A DNA stretch of 64,000 nt from Chondrus crispus (Eukaryota > Rhodophyta > Florideophyceae > Gigartinales > Gigartinaceae): contig NW_005178504.1 in assembly GCF_000350225.1 (NCBI RefSeq), forward strand, positions 44,842 to 108,841, given 5' to 3'. This document shows positions 61,112-64,000 of this stretch, piece by piece. Each line of letters begins with the position of its first letter. The stretch's first letter is position 1. The translations under genes were made by a program, and so were the position numbers. Below the pieces are notes generated by a model. It was given only the letters and a program-made list of their open reading frames with translations. It was not told where the DNA came from and did no database searches.

Positions 61112-63598
61112 ATGAACCGACCGGAAGAAGGGGGAGACTCCGCCTCCGGGCGTCTGAGCACCCGCAGTGGCAGTGGCGCACCGCGCCCCCGGGTGGAGAA
61201 CCCGGAAGCCCTGCTGCGACCGCCACCGCGACCGGGCCGCACGCGAGCGTCCGCATCGGATGTTACGCCGGCCGTGTCGGCAGGCACCGAGAATCGCGTC
61301 CAATGGATGGTCGACGCGATTCAGCCGCGCATCCAGGCCTGGGTCGAGGAGTTCCTCGCTACGGAACTCCCCCAGGTAGCGCGCGTATGCCTCGACCGAA
61401 CGGTGCCCGCGCTCGTGGACGCGCACGTACGCAGCGCGATACCACCGCTTTTGGACGAACTTCTACCCGCTCAAGTCCAATGCGAGGTGGTGACCGCGCT
61501 CACCACTGTGGATGAAGAATCCCCGTCCGGTACGGCTCTAAAGGGAGCCATCAGCTCCGCCGTGGCCAATCGTCTGGCCACGACCTTCGCCGGAGCAGGA
61601 GTCGACGCACGCGAGCAGCGCGACTCGACCGCTCCGGATCCTACGCTAACGCACGCTGAACCGATCGGCGCCGCACCCGGGATCGGTACAATGGCCCCTC
61701 ACCCGGAGGGTAAGACCATTTACCTCCCACCAATTTATGGTGCTACAGGAGGGCCCACAGAAAATGGCCCTCCCGTACTCGCCGATACGGCTGGCCCCCG
61801 CGGGACAGAAAACCGCCTGGGGCGCTTCGCGACAGAAAAGCGACAGCCGTATCGGTCGAGCAGAAGAAGCGCACCCGGCGCTCAAGGCTACACCTCGGAG
61901 GGTACAGAAAACCCCTCCGAGGAAGAAGACACAAGACGTCGCCACAGGGCGACGCGCAAGAACCGCGACGGGCGCTACGCGCGATACCGCGATGCCGGAA
62001 GGGTCGGGTACCCCTCCGATGATAACCGCGACGGACGCTATACGCGATACCGCGATGCCGGAGGAGGTGGATACCCCTCCGATGACGAGGACACCGAGTC
62101 GGACGGATCGCGCAGAGGCGACCGCAGAGGTCGCAATGCGCGCGACCGACGTCGGTTCCGGCGAGAAGACTCCGATCCGGAGGGCTACAGTAGCCCCGGC
62201 GGAGAAGGAGACCGCCACCGCAGGGGCAGAGACCGCCGGTCTGCCCCGAGGCGGGATCCGAAACGGCTGCCGGTGATCAGGCCGCTGAACGACCTGTTCA
62301 CCAAGGCCGTCGACTACCGCACGTATAGGCTGGAAAATCGCAGCGCGCGCTACGACGCGAGTACCGCGCGGCGAGTTAACCGATATCGGAAGAAGTTGGA
62401 CGTCCAGCTGAAAACCCACACATTCGGTGGTCAAGATCCAATCGCGGTGCTAGGATTTCTCGCGCGCTTCAAGATGGCCTGCGACCACAATGGGGTCAGC
62501 GAAGGCGCGGCCGTATGGTGTTTCCAGTTTTATTTGACTGGGCAGGCTCACGCCTTGCTCCAGTCCAGGCTACACGGGAACACCATGGCGGTCGATGCGG
62601 AGCAGCGCGATATGCTCGAAACCTACGCGGAAGTTGTTAACTTTTTATTGCGCACGTACGCGACTGACGAAGTTATTTCCGAAGCGGTCGGTGATGTCAC
62701 CTCCTTCCGTCAGAGCTCTAATATGACGGAGGAGGTGTACAGTAACCAGTTGTGGGACAAGGCGTTGCGCTGCGGAACCGTATTTTCGGACAGGCGCCTG
62801 AAGTCCCTTTTTGTTGAGGGACTTCTGCCAGCGACGTGCGCGCAGGTGCGGAATTATCTCGCGACGCATCCGGGCGTGGACTACCAAGCGGTGGCACGCT
62901 ACGCGCAAGCGATAGGCGAGACGCACCGCTCGGCTCGAAGACAGGCGACCTCGCTCGCGTCGCCTCAAGCACCGTCCGATTCGGTGAGAAGATTCACGCG
63001 CAACGCGCGGACAAGACCCGTGCTGTCGGTCGAGTCCCTGTCTGAACTCCCGACAGCGCGCGGAACCGAAACGGAGGAGATACTGGCGGTGACGGACCAG
63101 TCCGCGACGCCGAGCTCGCTTAGCTCGCCGCCGACTAGCTACCATCCGTCACCTGCCTCGTCCCCGGCGGGCGCGCCGATGGCGCCCGCCCAACACGGTG
63201 ACGCGCGCGCACATCCGTACGGAAGGCCAGTACAGAACCAGCGGGTCCGGTTCTTCAACCAAGGATTACCGGGACCCCCGCCGTGCCGGTTCTGTCTGGA
63301 CCTGACCCACCGACAGGAGCAATGTCCTGTGGTGGCGGATAGCGCGCTGCGTTCGAAGCTTTTGCAGGCCCGCGAGGCCAATTATCAAAAGCTTCGGATC
63401 CGTCAAGGTCTCCGCCCGGGTTCGCCGTTCGAGCGCCAACCGCCGACCGCGTGGCGAAATTCGCGTGCGCAGGCTCCCACGGGCATCAACGTGGTCGAGC
63501 CGCGCGAGGCCGTCCAATCGGAAGAACCCGCGCTACCGCTGACGGACGAGGGGCCCGAGGACCTTGGGTTGACGGGGGAAGCCGGGGAGGACGCGTAG
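61112..63598 (+). CDS. Gag of Gypsy-C (intact)
   Basis: 828 codons from ATG 61112 (the frame is open from further up, without an ATG). N-terminal third is acidic and Pro-rich; residues about 250-400 are an Arg and Asp-rich disordered region containing a tandem peptide duplication (NRDGRYARYRDAGRVGYPSDD then its near-copy). Capsid-like helical domain follows (LFTKAVDYRTYRLENRS, HTFGGQDPIAVLGFLARF). A CCHC zinc knuckle CRFCLDLTHRQEQC lies near residue 730. This would assemble the particle and package RNA. Similar TKxxDYRTYRL and G.DP....FL motifs occur in chromovirus and Gypsy-B Gag, so all share descent. The Glu-rich tail overlaps the -1 frame of pol. Confidence 0.92.
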   Translation: MNRPEEGGDSASGRLSTRSGSGAPRPRVENPEALLRPPPRPGRTRASASDVTPAVSAGTENRVQWMVDAIQPRIQAWVEEFLATELPQVARVCLDRTVPALVDAHVRSAIPPLLDELLPAQVQCEVVTALTTVDEESPSGTALKGAISSAVANRLATTFAGAGVDAREQRDSTAPDPTLTHAEPIGAAPGIGTMAPHPEGKTIYLPPIYGATGGPTENGPPVLADTAGPRGTENRLGRFATEKRQPYRSSRRSAPGAQGYTSEGTENPSEEEDTRRRHRATRKNRDGRYARYRDAGRVGYPSDDNRDGRYTRYRDAGGGGYPSDDEDTESDGSRRGDRRGRNARDRRRFRREDSDPEGYSSPGGEGDRHRRGRDRRSAPRRDPKRLPVIRPLNDLFTKAVDYRTYRLENRSARYDASTARRVNRYRKKLDVQLKTHTFGGQDPIAVLGFLARFKMACDHNGVSEGAAVWCFQFYLTGQAHALLQSRLHGNTMAVDAEQRDMLETYAEVVNFLLRTYATDEVISEAVGDVTSFRQSSNMTEEVYSNQLWDKALRCGTVFSDRRLKSLFVEGLLPATCAQVRNYLATHPGVDYQAVARYAQAIGETHRSARRQATSLASPQAPSDSVRRFTRNARTRPVLSVESLSELPTARGTETEEILAVTDQSATPSSLSSPPTSYHPSPASSPAGAPMAPAQHGDARAHPYGRPVQNQRVRFFNQGLPGPPPCRFCLDLTHRQEQCPVVADSALRSKLLQAREANYQKLRIRQGLRPGSPFERQPPTAWRNSRAQAPTGINVVEPREAVQSEEPALPLTDEGPEDLGLTGEAGEDA

Positions 63599-64000
63599 AG
63601 GCGTCGACGATCCTCCCCGTGCCAAGCCTCAATAAACAAGGCACCCCGTCGACCGCTTCGGTACGCGCGCCATCGCAGAGCCGAACGGACGAAGCGGCAA
63701 TTTGCTTCTTCAAGAAGCAAAATTATAAGGTCACCGCAACGGTCGGACGACGACGCGCGATGATGCGCGCCATCACGCCGGTTCTAGATTCGGGCGCCGG
63801 CCCGAATCTAATCCACCTACGCTGTGTGGCAGAACCGTGGCGCGCTGCCATCCAGTCCGCGCGGAGCCCGCCGCTCATCGACGCTTCGAATAGGTCGATG
63901 AAGGCCCTCGGCGAGCTCAAACTGTACGTCCGGATTGGTGAGTTCGTCGCGCGCGTGCCGTTCTTGGTCGTCACCAAGCTCGAGGAGGAAAGAAACCACG
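63599..64000 (+). CDS. Pol of Gypsy-C, protease start (partial)
   Basis: Open frame in the -1 phase relative to gag, overlapping the gag end and running off the window. Retropepsin active site VLDSGAGPNLI at about 63781-63813 with Asp-Ser-Gly intact. No ATG is needed if made by -1 ribosomal frameshifting, the same frame relation as in the chromoviruses here. No break is seen. Confidence 0.8.

Larger units (their letters stand above)
60364..64000 (+). mobile_element. Gypsy-C LTR retrotransposon (5' part, largely intact)
   Basis: Plus-strand element inserted in copia-3, running off the right edge: 5' LTR 60364-60983, primer site, an uninterrupted gag, and a protease start with intact active site. 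The five bases before it are CTTAT. Its Gag capsid resembles that of Gypsy-B, and the LTR ends are similar, so B and C are related families. No break is visible in the part seen, so it may be young. Confidence 0.88.

Overview
This window is eukaryotic nuclear DNA made almost entirely of transposable elements stacked inside one another. Only one host-like gene is visible, and it is present twice. No rRNA, tRNA or CRISPR features were seen. TATA-driven, apparently intronless host genes, moderate-to-high GC in the elements and a mix of Ty3/gypsy, Ty1/copia, DIRS, pogo and PIF/Harbinger elements would fit a repeat-rich compact genome such as a red macroalga (for example Chondrus). That placement is inference and is not proven by any marker in the window.

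Layout, left to right. Positions 1-40079 are a nest of LTR retrotransposons. A Ty1/copia element (copia-1, 37963-40079, minus) is cut by chromovirus copy 3 (29333-37962, minus). Copy 3 is cut in its chromodomain by Gypsy-B (8617-14830 plus its LTR head 29164-29332, minus). Gypsy-B is cut twice: in pol by chromovirus copy 1 (1-8616, plus, running off the left edge) and in its 5' LTR by the complete chromovirus copy 2 (14831-29163, minus, 14.3 kb). Copy 3 also carries a solo LTR (32192-32966) with a perfect 5-bp target duplication.

Positions 40109-46103 are a DIRS-like tyrosine-recombinase retrotransposon whose left terminal repeat is split by a pogo-like DNA transposon (40221-42457, TA duplication). 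A PIF/Harbinger remnant and a set of 17-bp palindromes follow (46.4-47.3 kb). Positions 47930-58709 are a large inverted duplication. Each arm holds one copy of a small secreted cysteine-rich protein gene, and the two genes are divergent about a 3.1 kb spacer. The left arm also contains a Tigger/pogo-like remnant (48252-53667), itself split by a copia element with 98-bp LTRs (48386-53042, perfect TTCGA duplication). The right arm lacks the transposon but has what looks like its excision footprint. Positions 59416-60363 are a third copia gag remnant, cut by the 5' LTR of a largely intact gypsy element (Gypsy-C, 60364 to the right edge) with an open gag and the start of pol.

The most promising undescribed item is an antisense gene (called ORFx here) of about 620-650 codons. 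It lies between pol and the 3' LTR of chromovirus copies 1 and 2, on the strand opposite gag-pol, with a conserved TATA-like box about 80 bp upstream in both. I recognise no known domain in it. Other notable points: the integrase catalytic Glu is Gln in two of three chromovirus copies although one of them inserted recently; copy 3 is a mosaic of the other two; both copia elements have primer sites matching the anticodon arm of initiator tRNA-Met; and G-box (CACGTG) clusters occur in two LTR families.
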